A DNA stretch of 64,000 nucleotides from Pseudomonas fluorescens (GTDB taxonomy: Bacteria; Pseudomonadota; Gammaproteobacteria; Pseudomonadales; Pseudomonadaceae): positions 1 to 64,000 of the forward strand of contig NZ_LACH01000009.1 in NCBI RefSeq assembly GCF_000968015.1, given 5' to 3'. Made by a program: the position numbers and the translations under genes. A model generated the notes under the pieces. It had not been told where the DNA came from and made no database searches. It saw only the letters and a program-made list of their open reading frames with translations. Of this stretch, positions 63,687-64,000 are shown piece after piece (the stretch's first letter is position 1; every line of letters starts with the position of its first letter).

Positions 63687-64000
63687 ATGACTGTCAAAAC
63701 AAGTATTGCCATGGTGTCAATCCTGCGCGATGGCCTGGCGAACGGTCTGGGGGTGAAATACAAACGCCTCGCCGACGCGATCGAAAAAGGCATTGCTGAA
63801 GGGCTGATCGAGCCCGGCTGCAAATTGCCGCCTCATCGGTTGCTGGCGGATAGCCTCGGCGTAACCATCGGTACCATCAGCCGCGCTTACGGTGAACTCG
63901 AACGTGTGGGATTGGTGGTCGCTCGCGTAGGAGACGGCACGTATGTGCGTCAGCGCGGGATGGAACGACCGCGGGACGGTGGCTTTCGCAATGTCAGTGA
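63687..64000 (+). CDS. GntR-type (MocR/PdxR-like) regulator, 5' end only
   Basis: The first 104 codons are visible before the window ends. The winged helix-turn-helix is KLPPHRLLADSLGVTIGTIS and RAYGELERVGLVVARVGDGT. MocR regulators carry a PLP aminotransferase-like domain after this part, which would lie outside the window, so I cannot confirm the class. GGGGCTGGA precedes the ATG. It is divergent from the EamA gene, 92 bases away. Confidence 0.75.
   Translation, partial: MTVKTSIAMVSILRDGLANGLGVKYKRLADAIEKGIAEGLIEPGCKLPPHRLLADSLGVTIGTISRAYGELERVGLVVARVGDGTYVRQRGMERPRDGGFRNVS

Overview
The window is high-GC chromosomal DNA that looks like a fluorescent pseudomonad (Pseudomonas fluorescens group). 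The evidence is the gene set (kdpFABCDE, speE, thrH, an acnD/prpF-type methylcitrate cluster, a single-domain cysH) and the dense Pseudomonas palindromic repeats with cores such as GTGGGAGCGAGCTTGCTCGCGAT and GTAGGAGCTGC...GCTGCGATCTTTTGAT. No insertion sequence, integrase, CRISPR array or rRNA operon is visible. There is one tRNA gene, tRNA-Ser(GGA).

Layout. 1-1.4 kb: ethanolamine permease (minus). 1.8-10.0 kb: high-affinity potassium transport and its two-component system, kdpF-A-B-C-D-E. 10.2-19 kb: housekeeping and small genes, comprising a patatin-like phospholipase, a lipoprotein, a CHAD protein, a thioesterase, a small membrane protein, a chemotaxis receptor, speE and an RraB-like protein. 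19.3-22.5 kb: a three-gene cluster of circularly permuted ATP-grasp, alpha-E and transglutaminase proteins. 22.6-31.2 kb: a cytochrome c fusion, a thiolase plus multifunctional fatty-oxidation enzyme pair, a glutamine amidotransferase, CorA, PlsC and a crotonase. 31.3-36.2 kb: tRNA-Ser, a serine hydrolase, a YbjQ-like protein, two tandem glycine-zipper proteins and several very small genes.

36.3-41.5 kb (minus) holds the most unusual locus, a 1622-aa RHS polymorphic toxin followed by a 130-aa putative immunity gene. The last ~130 residues of the toxin look like a cholera/pertussis-type ADP-ribosyltransferase (YRGD, STSTS and ExE motifs, plus an SPH...GGI stretch resembling cholera toxin A). 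41.8-48.9 kb: HAD hydrolase, SDR with divergent LysR regulator, a racemase-like protein with an NCS1 transporter, cysH and thrH. 49-53.6 kb (minus): pabB, then a second ATP-grasp/transglutaminase-like set (alpha-L-glutamate ligase-like, inactive transglutaminase with a membrane domain, retropepsin-like protease). 53.9-62.6 kb: the 2-methylcitrate (propionate) cluster, GntR regulator-prpB-prpC-acnD-prpF-prpD. The end has an EamA transporter diverging from a truncated GntR/MocR-type regulator.

Themes. (1) Repeat elements sit in almost every convergent gap and also inside the kdp and prp operons. (2) At two places (kdpE and the chemotaxis receptor) the 3' end of a gene has been duplicated together with a REP element. 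(3) Two separate clusters pair an ATP-grasp ligase with a transglutaminase-like protein. All calls are from reading the sequence; no database search was run.
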